Part shown: positions 50,064-58,629 of the stretch, piece after piece
Numbering within the stretch: the first letter of the stretch is position 1
Layout of the letters: each line of letters begins with the position of its first letter
Assembly (NCBI RefSeq): GCF_000348725.1
Contig: NC_020813.1
Location: 1,364,001-1,428,000, forward strand
Source of the DNA: Pseudobdellovibrio exovorus JSS
Lineage (GTDB): Bacteria; Bdellovibrionota; Bdellovibrionia; Bdellovibrionales; Bdellovibrionaceae
DNA length: 64,000 nt
Reading direction: 5' to 3'
Translations under genes and position numbers: made by a program
The notes under the pieces: generated by a model
Seen by the model: only the letters and a program-made list of their open reading frames with translations
What the model was told of the DNA's origin: nothing
Databases searched by the model: none

Positions 50064-52559
50064 TTATGCTTGTATCTTATTTTGGTACTCTGTTTCGTTA
50101 TAATCATCGACTAAGATCGCATCATAACGAACCTGATCTGCCTCAGATAACAGGCGGTACTCTTCTTGAGAAATGATCTGTTTAGCCAAAGCATCATCCC
50201 ATGAAGCTTTTCCTTTCTTCTTAGGAATAGCACCACTTTTGATCGCAGATCTAATTTTTCTTTCAGCATTCTCAGCTTGAGTCACAATTACGAAGGCATT
50301 CTCTAAACGAGCTGTTTGATCAATTTGAGCTCGCGATTGAACAGTCGCTGTACCATGAGTCGATTCAGCTACCCAGTAGATACCATCTGTTAAACGATCT
50401 CTTTGCTCTTTTGAATACATCATTGAATTCGAGATCAGATGCGACCAACCATCAGTAGCTTGTGAGCCAATAGAGTTGATACGCGACCATGCCCCAAGGA
50501 CACCTTTAAAGAACCATCTTAAACCTGGAATTTTCAAGTTATCGAATAAACCATCAAATCCTTTTTGGATTTCAGCCATTGAGTACTTCAAGAAGTACTG
50601 AACATAAGGAAGATCTTCTTCACGTTGCCCATCTTCTTTAAAGCGTCTTAACACACAGACCGACATGTACATATTCGAGAAAATATCAGCAAAGCGCCCT
50701 GTGATTTTCTCTTTCATTTTTAACTGACCACCCAATGAGCCCATCGCAATATCAGCTAAGATAGCAAATGTTGCAGAAGCCCATGTCAAACGTCTGTAGT
50801 GAATACGAACTTTCGGATGTGTACCTGATGGAGCACATGCCAAGTAACCGCGGCTTAATGATAACAAGATAGAACGGCAAGCATTGCTCACTACGTGTCC
50901 GATATGGCCCCAGAAAGCTGTATCGAATTTATTCGTGTCTCCACTTTCCAAAGCGCTCACTTCATCAAATGCAAACGGATGACATCTTAGAGCTCCTTGA
51001 CCAAAGATGATCAAAGTTCTTGTCATGATGTTCGCACCCTCAACTGTAATACCAATTGGAGTTGCAACATAGCCCTCTGCAATTAAATTACGATGACCTA
51101 AAGAAATACCTGCTCCACCCATAATATCCATCGCATCATTCACAACACGACGGCCCATCTCTGTGGCTTGATATTTCATCATTGCCGTTACAACAGGTGG
51201 CTTAATCCCTTTATCCAAAGCACCTAATGTGAAACGTCTCATAGCTTCCAATGCATACGTTGAAGCACCGATACGAGCTAAAGGCTCTTCAACACCTTCA
51301 AATTTACCAATGCTCACACCAAATTGTTTTCTGATAAGAGAGTGAGATGATGCTGTTCTGTAAGCTAACTTCGCGCCACCAGTAGATTGAGCCGGCAATG
51401 AAATACCGCGACCCGCAGCTAAACACTCCATCAACATTGACCAACCTTGACCGCAACCGCCAGAACCACCGACAACAGCATCTTCAAGAGGAACAACGAC
51501 ATCAACACCTGTCGTAGGACAGTTGTGGAATGGAATCGTCAATGGATCATGACGACGAGAAATATCCACGCCTTTTGCACTTGAAGGAATAAGCGCACAC
51601 GTAATACCGATATCCTCGCCTTTACCTAATAAGTTTTCAGGATCGCGCAAGCGGAAAGCCAAACCGATAACAGTCGAAATTCCCGCTAAAGTAATCCAGC
51701 GTTTTTTCCAATTCAATTTAATGTATAACTTGCCATCATCGCCTTTAAATACCACACCCGAAGATGTGATCGAACCCGCATCAGATCCCGCTAAAGGCTC
51801 TGTTAAACCGAAACACGGAATTTCGTCACCTTTGGCCAAACGAGGCAACCAGTGGTCTTTTTGCTTTTGAGTTCCATAGTGAATCAACAATTCAGCAGGC
51901 CCTAATGAGTTCGGAACCATAACCGAAATAGATGTTGGCAATGAACGAGAGGCGATTTTCATCACAACTTCCGAGTGAGCCATCGCCGAGAATCCTAATC
52001 CGCCGTATTCTTTAGGAATGATCATTCCTAAGAAGCCTTTTTCACGGATAAATTTCCATAGATCCTGAGGAACCTCGCGGTTCTTCCAGATTTTCCATGG
52101 ATCACTTAATTTACAAAGCTCTTCAACAGGGCCATTCATGAAGTCTTGCTCTTCTTGAGTTAACTTCGCATAGGGTTCAGCCATGATGTTTTTGAAGTTC
52201 GGTTTACCCGAGAAAAGATCTTTTTCAACCCAAACAACACCCGCCTCTAATGCGGTACGCTCTGTTGCTGAAATACTAGGCACAACCCCTAGCTTTTTCA
52301 TCACCCTCATTACAATAGAAGAAACCAAAACGGTACGGATTGGCTTAATAAGGAACACCAGCATCACAGCGGCATAGAGAGTCAGCAACCAAACAGGCGC
52401 TCCAAAACCGAATAATAGCAAAAGGCCAACAACAGCCCATACGACTAGCGGTAAGCCGAAAAAACCTAAAAACAGTAACAAAACGACAGATCCCAAGATC
52501 CAAAGACCTAGAAAATCTGACTGGCAGAAATAGCCACTATAACTTAATAATGTTTCCAC
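50064..52559 (-). CDS. fadE: Acyl-CoA dehydrogenase FadE, 831 aa
   Basis: First, rate-limiting step of fatty acid beta-oxidation. Unusually long for an acyl-CoA dehydrogenase, as FadE always is: two or three N-terminal membrane segments (about 15-85), a catalytic ACAD domain ('PKEYGGLGFSAMAHSEVVMK', 'PCFGLTEPLAGSDAGSI', 'MDIMGGAGISLGHRNL'), and a 250-residue C-terminal extension. E. coli FadE (814 aa) has the same design. A transcription unit start: GGATGCTCCT-type region upstream and a terminator behind the next gene upstream. The ATG at 52559 has AAGGAGCA ahead of it. The end precedes the prepilin gene by 59 bases. Confidence 0.96.
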   Translation of the reverse strand: METLLSYSGYFCQSDFLGLWILGSVVLLLFLGFFGLPLVVWAVVGLLLLFGFGAPVWLLTLYAAVMLVFLIKPIRTVLVSSIVMRVMKKLGVVPSISATERTALEAGVVWVEKDLFSGKPNFKNIMAEPYAKLTQEEQDFMNGPVEELCKLSDPWKIWKNREVPQDLWKFIREKGFLGMIIPKEYGGLGFSAMAHSEVVMKIASRSLPTSISVMVPNSLGPAELLIHYGTQKQKDHWLPRLAKGDEIPCFGLTEPLAGSDAGSITSSGVVFKGDDGKLYIKLNWKKRWITLAGISTVIGLAFRLRDPENLLGKGEDIGITCALIPSSAKGVDISRRHDPLTIPFHNCPTTGVDVVVPLEDAVVGGSGGCGQGWSMLMECLAAGRGISLPAQSTGGAKLAYRTASSHSLIRKQFGVSIGKFEGVEEPLARIGASTYALEAMRRFTLGALDKGIKPPVVTAMMKYQATEMGRRVVNDAMDIMGGAGISLGHRNLIAEGYVATPIGITVEGANIMTRTLIIFGQGALRCHPFAFDEVSALESGDTNKFDTAFWGHIGHVVSNACRSILLSLSRGYLACAPSGTHPKVRIHYRRLTWASATFAILADIAMGSLGGQLKMKEKITGRFADIFSNMYMSVCVLRRFKEDGQREEDLPYVQYFLKYSMAEIQKGFDGLFDNLKIPGLRWFFKGVLGAWSRINSIGSQATDGWSHLISNSMMYSKEQRDRLTDGIYWVAESTHGTATVQSRAQIDQTARLENAFVIVTQAENAERKIRSAIKSGAIPKKKGKASWDDALAKQIISQEEYRLLSEADQVRYDAILVDDYNETEYQNKIQA

Positions 52560-52641
52560 AGGATGCTCCTTAAATGTTTGTATTCCACATTATTGGAGCA
52601 CGAGGATTGCTTGCTGGCAAGTCGAGCAAAAGCTCTAAATA

Positions 52642-52675
52642 AAAAAGGCTCAGCCTGTTAAGACTGAGCCTTTTT
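52642..52675 (-). terminator. Intrinsic terminator of the low-complexity protein gene
   Basis: Arms AAAAAGGCTCAG and CTGAGCCTTTTT (52642-52653 and 52664-52675) form a 12-bp stem with a 10-base loop and T run at both ends. It ends the gene at 52709-52933 before fadE. The symmetry makes it able to work in both directions. Confidence 0.9.
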
Positions 52676-52708
52676 GTTGAATAAATACTCTATGTATATT
52701 TAAAGCTA

Positions 52709-52933
52709 TTACTGATTAGCAGCAGGAGCTTGTTCAGCAGGAGCTGCTTCAGTTGGTGCAGCCTCAGTTGGAGCGGCAGCAGCAGCGTCAGTTGGTTCAG
52801 CCATTGTAGCTTGTTCAGCTGTTGCTTCAGTTGTTTCAGCAGGAGCTGCAGTTTGCTCTGGAGCATTTTTAGAGCAAGTGAAACCTGTTGCTAAAGATAA
52901 AGCCATCAAAGATACGATTAACATTTTGTTCAT
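52709..52933 (-). CDS. Small Ala/Pro/Thr/Glu-rich secreted protein or lipoprotein, 74 aa
   Basis: Signal peptide 'MNKMLIVSLMALSLATGF' followed by 'TCSKNAPEQ'. The Cys at 20 could be lipidated, though Thr before it is not a standard lipobox residue. The remaining 53 residues are almost only Ala, Pro, Thr, Glu, Gln and Asp, with imperfect repeats around 'APTEAAPTEAAPAEQAP'. Likely disordered, perhaps a wall- or envelope-spanning linker. Well-separated gene with its own terminator; AAGGGAAAGGA sits a little way before the ATG, so it is probably strongly expressed. Confidence 0.72.
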   Translation of the reverse strand: MNKMLIVSLMALSLATGFTCSKNAPEQTAAPAETTEATAEQATMAEPTDAAAAAPTEAAPTEAAPAEQAPAANQ

Positions 52934-53005
52934 TTGTGTGTCCTTTCCCTTTCGGGGGTTAATGTGAACACGAAGAAATTCTCATATTTTTTTTCAATTG
53001 TCTAA

Positions 53006-53827
53006 TTACTTTTTTTGGCAAACGGGACACCAATAAGTCGATCTTCCCGCTTGGACGATCGATCGAATTTTACCCCCACAATTACTGTGGCAAGATTCCC
53101 CCTCTTTACCATAAACAAAAAATTCATTTTGATAATTTCCCGATTCACCATAGCTGTTTCTATAGTTTTCTATGGTCGAACCTCCCTTTTCAATCGACCT
53201 CAATAAGGTCATCCGCGTTTCTTTCCAGATTTTATCGTATTCCTGTGACTTAATTTGCACACATGGGCGCAAAGGACTGACCCCGACTTTAAATAGAATC
53301 TCGGAAGCATAGATATTCCCAACCCCAACCAATAACTTTTGATTCATCAGTGCACACTTTATGGGCGCGCTTAATTTGGAAAATTTTTCCGTCAAACCAG
53401 AAAAATCCACATCCCGATCCAAGGGCTCCGCCCCTAGGTTTTGAAATCTCTTTAAATAGTCATCCCTCCTGATAACCTCAACAAAACCAAACCGACGGGC
53501 ATCCTCATAAACAAACCAACGGCCACCCGAAAGCTCAAAAGCCAAATGATCATGGGTCCGCTTGTCCCATCCCTTACGCTCTAGCCTCCATGACCCCGTC
53601 ATACCTAAATGCGAGATCAGCATAAACTCTTGAAACTCGAATAGAATATATTTTGCACGTCGACTGATGGCCTGCAAAGGAAGCCCGATCAACTTCTGCA
53701 GATCTTTTTTGGGAATAAGATATCGCAAATCTTTTCGATAAAATTCCCAGTTCTTAATTTTCGTTTTAACAGGAATCATCTCTCTTAAATTGCGACACAC
53801 AATTTCAACTTCAGGAAGTTCTGGCAT
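53006..53827 (-). CDS. mutM: Formamidopyrimidine-DNA glycosylase, 273 aa
   Basis: Base-excision repair enzyme for 8-oxoguanine and FaPy. The N-terminal Pro-Glu catalytic pair is in 'MPELPEVEIV', 'SRRAKYILFEF' carries the beta-strand Lys region, 'VGVGNIYASEILF' the helix-two-turn-helix, and the zinc finger is 'CHSNCGGKIRSIVQAGRSTY' followed by 'WCPVCQ' at the end. Full length. ATG at 53827 with AGGAGAAA upstream. Divergent from the membrane protein at 53871. Confidence 0.97.
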   Translation of the reverse strand: MPELPEVEIVCRNLREMIPVKTKIKNWEFYRKDLRYLIPKKDLQKLIGLPLQAISRRAKYILFEFQEFMLISHLGMTGSWRLERKGWDKRTHDHLAFELSGGRWFVYEDARRFGFVEVIRRDDYLKRFQNLGAEPLDRDVDFSGLTEKFSKLSAPIKCALMNQKLLVGVGNIYASEILFKVGVSPLRPCVQIKSQEYDKIWKETRMTLLRSIEKGGSTIENYRNSYGESGNYQNEFFVYGKEGESCHSNCGGKIRSIVQAGRSTYWCPVCQKK

Positions 53828-53870
53828 ATTTCTCCTAGCCTCAGGCTTCAGATTAGCATAGGCTCATGGG

Positions 53871-54575
53871 ATGCAAAAACAAGAAAACAGCTTCGTCCAC
53901 ATCCTGTTTAACATCTTAATTCCAGTGCTCATCCTCAACAAAGGACACAAGTACGGCCTTAATGCCCAGCTATCTTTAGTTATAGCCCTTAGCTTCCCGT
54001 TATTTTTCACCTTAAAATCACTTATTCAAGCGCGTAAAATTGATTTCATATCCCTACTCGGCCTTCTTAACGTGTTAATTTCAGGGATCTTCACTTTGAT
54101 GACTTTAGAAGGACTTTGGTTTGCCGTAAAAGAGGCTGCATTTCCATTGCTGATCGGCTTCTTTGTCTTGGGTTCCAGCTTTACCAAGAATCCTTTCTTT
54201 CAAAGTTTGTTTTTAAATCCAAGTACATTTGACTTACAAAAAATTGATCAGCAATTAGACTCTGAAGCCAAGAAAATTGATTTTCATATTTTGATGAAAC
54301 ACCTGACTCGTTGGCTCTCTTTATCTTTCTTATTGAGTGCATTTCTGAATTTTGTTTTGGCTGTTCGTATTTTCACACCACTACCAACAGCTTTAACCGA
54401 GACACAAAAACAAGAGCTGCTTAACGAACAACTCAGCCAAATGACGCTTTACTCTTTAGTTGTGATCCTTGTCCCATCCATGATCTTCCTAGGCGTTCTA
54501 CTTTTTTACTCTTTCAAAAAGATACATGGCTTAACTGGCCTCAGCGCCGATGACCTTTTACTTAAGAAAAGCTAG
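53871..54575 (+). CDS. Polytopic membrane protein, VC0807-like, 234 aa
   Basis: About six membrane segments: 'HILFNILIPVLILNKG', 'LSLVIALSFPLFFTLKSL', 'FISLLGLLNVLISGIFTLMT', 'AAFPLLIGFFVLGSSF', 'WLSLSFLLSAFLNFVLAVRI' and 'MTLYSLVVILVPSMIFLGV'. The layout (N-terminal pair, 'EGLWFAVKEAAFPLLIG') resembles conserved VC0807-type inner membrane proteins of unknown function. The match is by pattern only. ATG at 53871 without a strong ribosome site, 43 bases from divergent mutM. Confidence 0.7.
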   Translation: MQKQENSFVHILFNILIPVLILNKGHKYGLNAQLSLVIALSFPLFFTLKSLIQARKIDFISLLGLLNVLISGIFTLMTLEGLWFAVKEAAFPLLIGFFVLGSSFTKNPFFQSLFLNPSTFDLQKIDQQLDSEAKKIDFHILMKHLTRWLSLSFLLSAFLNFVLAVRIFTPLPTALTETQKQELLNEQLSQMTLYSLVVILVPSMIFLGVLLFYSFKKIHGLTGLSADDLLLKKS

Positions 54576-54608
54576 TAAGCAAACTGTTAAGAAAACTAGC
54601 TTTTCTTA
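54563..54608. terminator. Bidirectional terminator between convergent genes
   Basis: TAAGAAAAGCTAG (from 54563) and CTAGCTTTTCTTA (to 54608) form a 13-bp perfect stem with a 20-base loop; one arm contains the stop codon of the + strand gene and the other reads U-rich. Its place between two convergent genes supports the call. Confidence 0.7.
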
Positions 54609-54617
54609 CTGGCTGAC

Positions 54618-55412
54618 TTAGAAATCAAAATCTGGTGGCGGAGGTGGTGGCGGTGGAATCGACATGTCGCCCGCTCCAAAACCTGAGTCAAAAGGCATAC
54701 CTTCAGCGCTGCCATCGTAAATAGGCGGCGGAACTGGTAATTCATCAAATTCTCCGTAAGGAACCTCAGCAGGAGCTGGAAAGTCAGGAACTGGCAAGAA
54801 ATCAGCTGGCGGAGGAATCGGGTTTTGGTTCTGATCAGGGAAAACAACCCCGCCACCACCGATAGTTCCGCCAGAAAAGCCTCCACCAGAGGATGGTGTA
54901 GACGTCGTCACCCACTTGTTACGGCGACGTTTTGTTAAATCATACCGAGGTCTGTTGACCATAAGATCATACTCTTCAGATTCCAGCTTAGCCATCGAAG
55001 AGCCCTGTCGCGACAACACTCTGTTGCGAGTGGCCACATACGTTTCGCGATTTCTTTCGTAGCGCTTCTGTTCTGCTTGCAACTCTTTTAGATATTCACG
55101 ATATTCAGGGCTGTTTTCAGACATCAAACGATTTTCCGAACGCCTAGCTCGTCGCTGCTGTTGCACACCACGTTCGCGCTGCAACTCCCATCGCTCTTGT
55201 TCTTCAAGAAACTCGGCTAACCCTTTTTCTCTTTCGTTTTCGAAGATTTTATTATTTTTTATTTCAGTTCGATAACTTTTCAGTCTTTCCAGATTATGAC
55301 TTGCTTCAATTTTCAGCGATTCAGCAAGATCAGCATCATACTCTATCGCCACAACTGCGGTCGTAGAAAGCAAAGTCAAAGCTGATAAAAGTACAATTCG
55401 AAGTGGGCGCAT
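54618..55412 (-). CDS. Secreted charged protein with polyproline tail, 264 aa
   Basis: No family recognised. The ATG at 55412 begins a signal peptide ('MRPLRIVLLSALTLLSTTAV' ending 'VAIEYD'); the frame extends to a TTG at 55499 but that part is less likely. A long Arg/Glu/Gln-rich helical region (about 30-150, for example 'EEQERWELQRERG') is followed by 'RRRNKWVTTST', a Gly-rich stretch, a Pro-rich stretch and a terminal run of eight Pro before 'DFDF'. Probably a coiled-coil, disordered envelope protein. Polyproline of this length usually needs EF-P or other factors for translation. Confidence 0.72.
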   Translation of the reverse strand: MRPLRIVLLSALTLLSTTAVVAIEYDADLAESLKIEASHNLERLKSYRTEIKNNKIFENEREKGLAEFLEEQERWELQRERGVQQQRRARRSENRLMSENSPEYREYLKELQAEQKRYERNRETYVATRNRVLSRQGSSMAKLESEEYDLMVNRPRYDLTKRRRNKWVTTSTPSSGGGFSGGTIGGGGVVFPDQNQNPIPPPADFLPVPDFPAPAEVPYGEFDELPVPPPIYDGSAEGMPFDSGFGAGDMSIPPPPPPPPDFDF

Positions 55413-55528
55413 TCGTACACAAATTATACTTCCACGGGATTCTGTGTTCTTTGGATTTCTTAAAAAACTCAGCAAATCTCGACCTTTGTCTTTACTCAAA
55501 CTGTAAGATGAGCTAGCTTTTTCAGACT

Positions 55529-56551
55529 ATGGAAATACTACAACACATCCTCTTATTTTTCTCTCAAGCTTTAATCATTGTGGTCTCTGTTATCGCGGTC
55601 TTGATTACAATTGCCACATTAGTCGCAAAAGCTAAGGCTCAGAAATCTTTCGACATCGAACTTCTTCACGAAAAATATGAAGATCAAACTCAAGCCTTAA
55701 AGCAAGCCCTGTTAAACGAGTCGGAACTTAAAGCCGAAAAGAAACGCCTTAAAAAAGAAGAAAAGCAAAAAAAAGCTGAAGACGAAAAATCAAAAAACAA
55801 AGTCTTTGTTGTCGACTTTCTAAAAGGTGATATCAAAGCTTCAGATGCGGACCATCTACGTGAAGAAGTTTCGACAATTTTAGGTGTTGCCTCAGCCCAA
55901 GACGAAGTTGTTGTTCGCGTAGAAAGCCCAGGCGGTTTGGTGCATGGATACGGATTTGCCGCAGCTCAACTTTTAAGATTCCGCCAAGCCAATATTCCTC
56001 TGACGATCTGTATTGATAAAGTCGCAGCTAGCGGCGGCTACCTTATGGCCTGCACAGCGAATAAAGTGATCTCAGCACCATTCGCATTAGTTGGCTCTAT
56101 CGGCGTCGTGGCGCAAGTTCCAAATTTCAATCGTCTATTAAAAAAGCATGACGTGGACTACAAAGAATATACCGCTGGTGAATTCAAACGCACCGTCAGT
56201 CTATTCGGAGAAATCACCCCGCAAGGGGAAGCAAAGTTCAAGGAGCAGCTCGAAGAGACCCATGTTTTATTTAAGTCATTTGTTTCCGAGTATCGCCCAC
56301 AAATGGATATCGCCAAAGTGGCAACTGGTGAGTTTTGGTATGGCGAAAATGCTATCAAGCTGGGTTTGGTAGATGAAATCCGTACGAGCGATGACTACCT
56401 ACTTTCAAAAGTTAAAACACATCAAATTATCAAGGTCTCTTTTGAACCTAAACCAACTTTATCCGACAAATTGTCAGGCGTACTTTCCAAAGCGCTAACA
56501 CAAGTTTTGGCTAAACTTGTTGAACAAAACAGCATTGCAAAAAAGATATGA
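55529..56551 (+). CDS. sohB: SohB-like signal peptide peptidase, S49 family, 340 aa
   Basis: Membrane serine protease with a Ser-Lys dyad. One N-terminal membrane segment (about 8-30), a Lys/Glu coiled stretch, then the S49 domain: 'DEVVVRVESPGGLVHGYGFA', the nucleophile Ser168 in 'KVAASGGYLMAC', 'ALVGSIGVVAQVPNFN', and the Lys220 base in 'TAGEFKRTVSLFGE'. Full length for SohB. 29 bases from the divergent start of the secreted protein gene. Role is probably degradation of signal peptides or envelope proteins; not proven. Confidence 0.94.
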   Translation: MEILQHILLFFSQALIIVVSVIAVLITIATLVAKAKAQKSFDIELLHEKYEDQTQALKQALLNESELKAEKKRLKKEEKQKKAEDEKSKNKVFVVDFLKGDIKASDADHLREEVSTILGVASAQDEVVVRVESPGGLVHGYGFAAAQLLRFRQANIPLTICIDKVAASGGYLMACTANKVISAPFALVGSIGVVAQVPNFNRLLKKHDVDYKEYTAGEFKRTVSLFGEITPQGEAKFKEQLEETHVLFKSFVSEYRPQMDIAKVATGEFWYGENAIKLGLVDEIRTSDDYLLSKVKTHQIIKVSFEPKPTLSDKLSGVLSKALTQVLAKLVEQNSIAKKI

Positions 56552-56644
56552 CGCCAATTGTTATCGCATTGGTTTTTCATCTTTTTATCATAGAGTCTTG
56601 TATTGCTCAAAATCCCTGACTCAACTTGGAAGGAGATCTAAGAA

Positions 56645-57613
56645 TTGAAACCAGTTGTTCAAGTTAAAGAACTCGAAACTACTTTTTTTCTAAAATCAGG
56701 GCCTTTTCGCGCAGTTAACCGAATTTCTTACGAAATCAATAAAGGTGAAACTTTAGGCATCGTTGGAGAGTCCGGCTGCGGAAAATCAGTTACCTCATTT
56801 TCTTTAATGAGATTAATTGAACGCCCAGGAAAAGTAACACATGGTCAATTTTTCTTAAATGATCAAGAAATACTCAGCTTAAATGAAAGTCAGATGGAAG
56901 GCGTTCGCGGCGGAAAAATGGCGATGATTTTCCAAGAGCCGATGACCGCTCTGAATCCCGTACTGACCATCGGTTATCAAATGGATGAGCAAATCCAAAA
57001 ACACCTGAAATACTCAAAAAAAGACTCACGCGATCGCGCCATTGAGATGCTTCAGTTAGTGGGCATTCCTTCAGCAAAAGATCGCTATCATGCCTACCCT
57101 CACCAGTTATCCGGAGGGATGAGGCAAAGAGCTATGATCGCCATGGCTCTTTCTTGCAACCCTCAATTCTTGATTGCTGATGAGCCGACAACAGCACTCG
57201 ATGTAACTATCCAAGCACAAATTCTAGAGTTGTTCCAAAGTCTACAAGAGAAAATGAACATGACCGTTCAGTTCATTACACATGACCTTGGAGTGATTTC
57301 AGAGATCTCAGATAAGATCATGGTAATGTACGGCGGGCACACATGCGAAACCGGCGCTACTCAAGACATTCTGAACAGCCCACTTCATCCCTACACAGGC
57401 GCTTTGATTGCATCACGTCCGAAGCTAGGTCATCGTGTCTCTCGTTTAAAAACTATCGAAGGCTCAGTGCCAGCACCGCACGAACTTCCTAAAGGATGTC
57501 CGTTCTCTAATAGATGTTCACGTGTAAAAACTGAATGCTGGACAAATAAACCCGTATTAACCCCAATCGTTAACCAACCAGGTCGCGCCGTGGCCTGCTT
57601 CAATCCATTATAA
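56645..57613 (+). CDS. oppD: Oligopeptide ABC transporter ATPase OppD-like, 322 aa
   Basis: First gene of the peptide importer. Walker A is 'GESGCGKS', the signature '[16 protein letters not shown]', Walker B '[12 protein letters not shown]' and the H-loop '[10 protein letters not shown]'. A C-terminal oligopeptide-ABC domain with cysteines ('[16 protein letters not shown]') binds an iron-sulfur cluster in relatives. The start is TTG at 56645: AAGGAG lies nine bases upstream and no ATG occurs nearby. 93 bases follow sohB, so a promoter may lie between. The next gene, oppF, starts 11 bases later. Confidence 0.95.
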   Translation: MKPVVQVKELETTFFLKSGPFRAVNRISYEINKGETLGIVGESGCGKSVTSFSLMRLIERPGKVTHGQFFLNDQEILSLNESQMEGVRGGKMAMIFQEPMTALNPVLTIGYQMDEQIQKHLKYSKKDSRDRAIEMLQLVGIPSAKDRYHAYPHQLSGGMRQRAMIAMALSCNPQFLIADEPTTALDVTIQAQILELFQSLQEKMNMTVQFITHDLGVISEISDKIMVMYGGHTCETGATQDILNSPLHPYTGALIASRPKLGHRVSRLKTIEGSVPAPHELPKGCPFSNRCSRVKTECWTNKPVLTPIVNQPGRAVACFNPL

Positions 57614-57624
57614 AGGGTGACATC

Positions 57625-58629
57625 ATGAGTGATTTTATTCTTGAAGCCCGAGGCATAAAAAAATACTTCCCCATTAAAAAGGGATTTTTTATGCGCGAAG
57701 TGGGACAGGTAAAAGCTGTTGAAGAGATTAACCTCTCGGTAAGACGCGGGGAAACACTGGGACTCGTTGGTGAATCTGGCTGCGGAAAATCAACGCTTGG
57801 CCGCACTCTGATCAGACTTTATGAGCCCACAGCGGGCTCTATAAAATTTGATGGAAGTGATTTTTTAAATCTTAAAGGTGGCGAATTACGCCAAAAACGT
57901 CGCGACATCCAAATGATCTTCCAAGATCCCTATGCTTCTTTAGACTCGCGTATGACTGTTGGACAAATCATCGAACAGCCTTTCAAAATTCATGGTTTAT
58001 TGGGGCCAGCAGAGCGTGAAATACGCGTTAAACAACTCCTAGAGCTTGTGGGCCTAAAGGCATCCCATGTGAATCGCTATCCGCATGAGTTTTCAGGCGG
58101 ACAACGTCAACGTATCTCTATTGCTCGCGCCGTAGCCTTGAATCCTAAACTGATTATTTGCGATGAGCCGGTCAGCGCCTTGGACGTTTCTATTCAAGCT
58201 CAGGTATTAAATCTATTAAAAGATCTACAAGAGCGTTTAAACTTAACTTACATCTTTATTTCCCATGATCTTTCTGTCATCGAACACGTTTGCGATCGCA
58301 TTGCAGTTATGTATCTAGGAAAAATTGTTGAAATGGCCTCGCGCGATGAGCTTTTCAAAAACCCTCAACATCCTTACACTCGCGCCCTGATGTCTTCTAT
58401 CCCAAGCATCGGAATGGGTAAGAAGAAAATGAGTAAAATTTTGACCGGAGAAATTCCTTCCCCGATCAATCCACCTTCAGGCTGCACCTTTCACCCACGC
58501 TGCGCCTATAAAGTGGCAAAATGTTCCGAAGTGGTTCCAGAGTTCGAGGCTATCGCGCCTGAACACTTCAAAGCATGTCATGTAGATTTAGACAAAGATT
58601 TAGAACGCAATTTAAAGGAGACTTTATGA
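57625..58629 (+). CDS. oppF: Oligopeptide ABC transporter ATPase OppF-like, 334 aa
   Basis: Partner of OppD in the heteromeric ATPase pair. Walker A '[18 protein letters not shown]', signature '[17 protein letters not shown]', Walker B '[19 protein letters not shown]', H-loop 'FISHDLSVI', and the Cys-containing C-terminal domain '[19 protein letters not shown]'. An OppF-type start '[17 protein letters not shown]' matches the family. Stop overlaps the oppA ATG as ATGA, so the lipoprotein is co-translated. Confidence 0.95.
   Translation: MSDFILEARGIKKYFPIKKGFFMREVGQVKAVEEINLSVRRGETLGLVGESGCGKSTLGRTLIRLYEPTAGSIKFDGSDFLNLKGGELRQKRRDIQMIFQDPYASLDSRMTVGQIIEQPFKIHGLLGPAEREIRVKQLLELVGLKASHVNRYPHEFSGGQRQRISIARAVALNPKLIICDEPVSALDVSIQAQVLNLLKDLQERLNLTYIFISHDLSVIEHVCDRIAVMYLGKIVEMASRDELFKNPQHPYTRALMSSIPSIGMGKKKMSKILTGEIPSPINPPSGCTFHPRCAYKVAKCSEVVPEFEAIAPEHFKACHVDLDKDLERNLKETL

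Noticed and set aside
54596-54886. 96-codon frame on the minus strand near the Pro-rich protein
   Set aside because: It is another frame of the Gly/Pro-rich part of the real secreted protein, and its residues look unlike any family.
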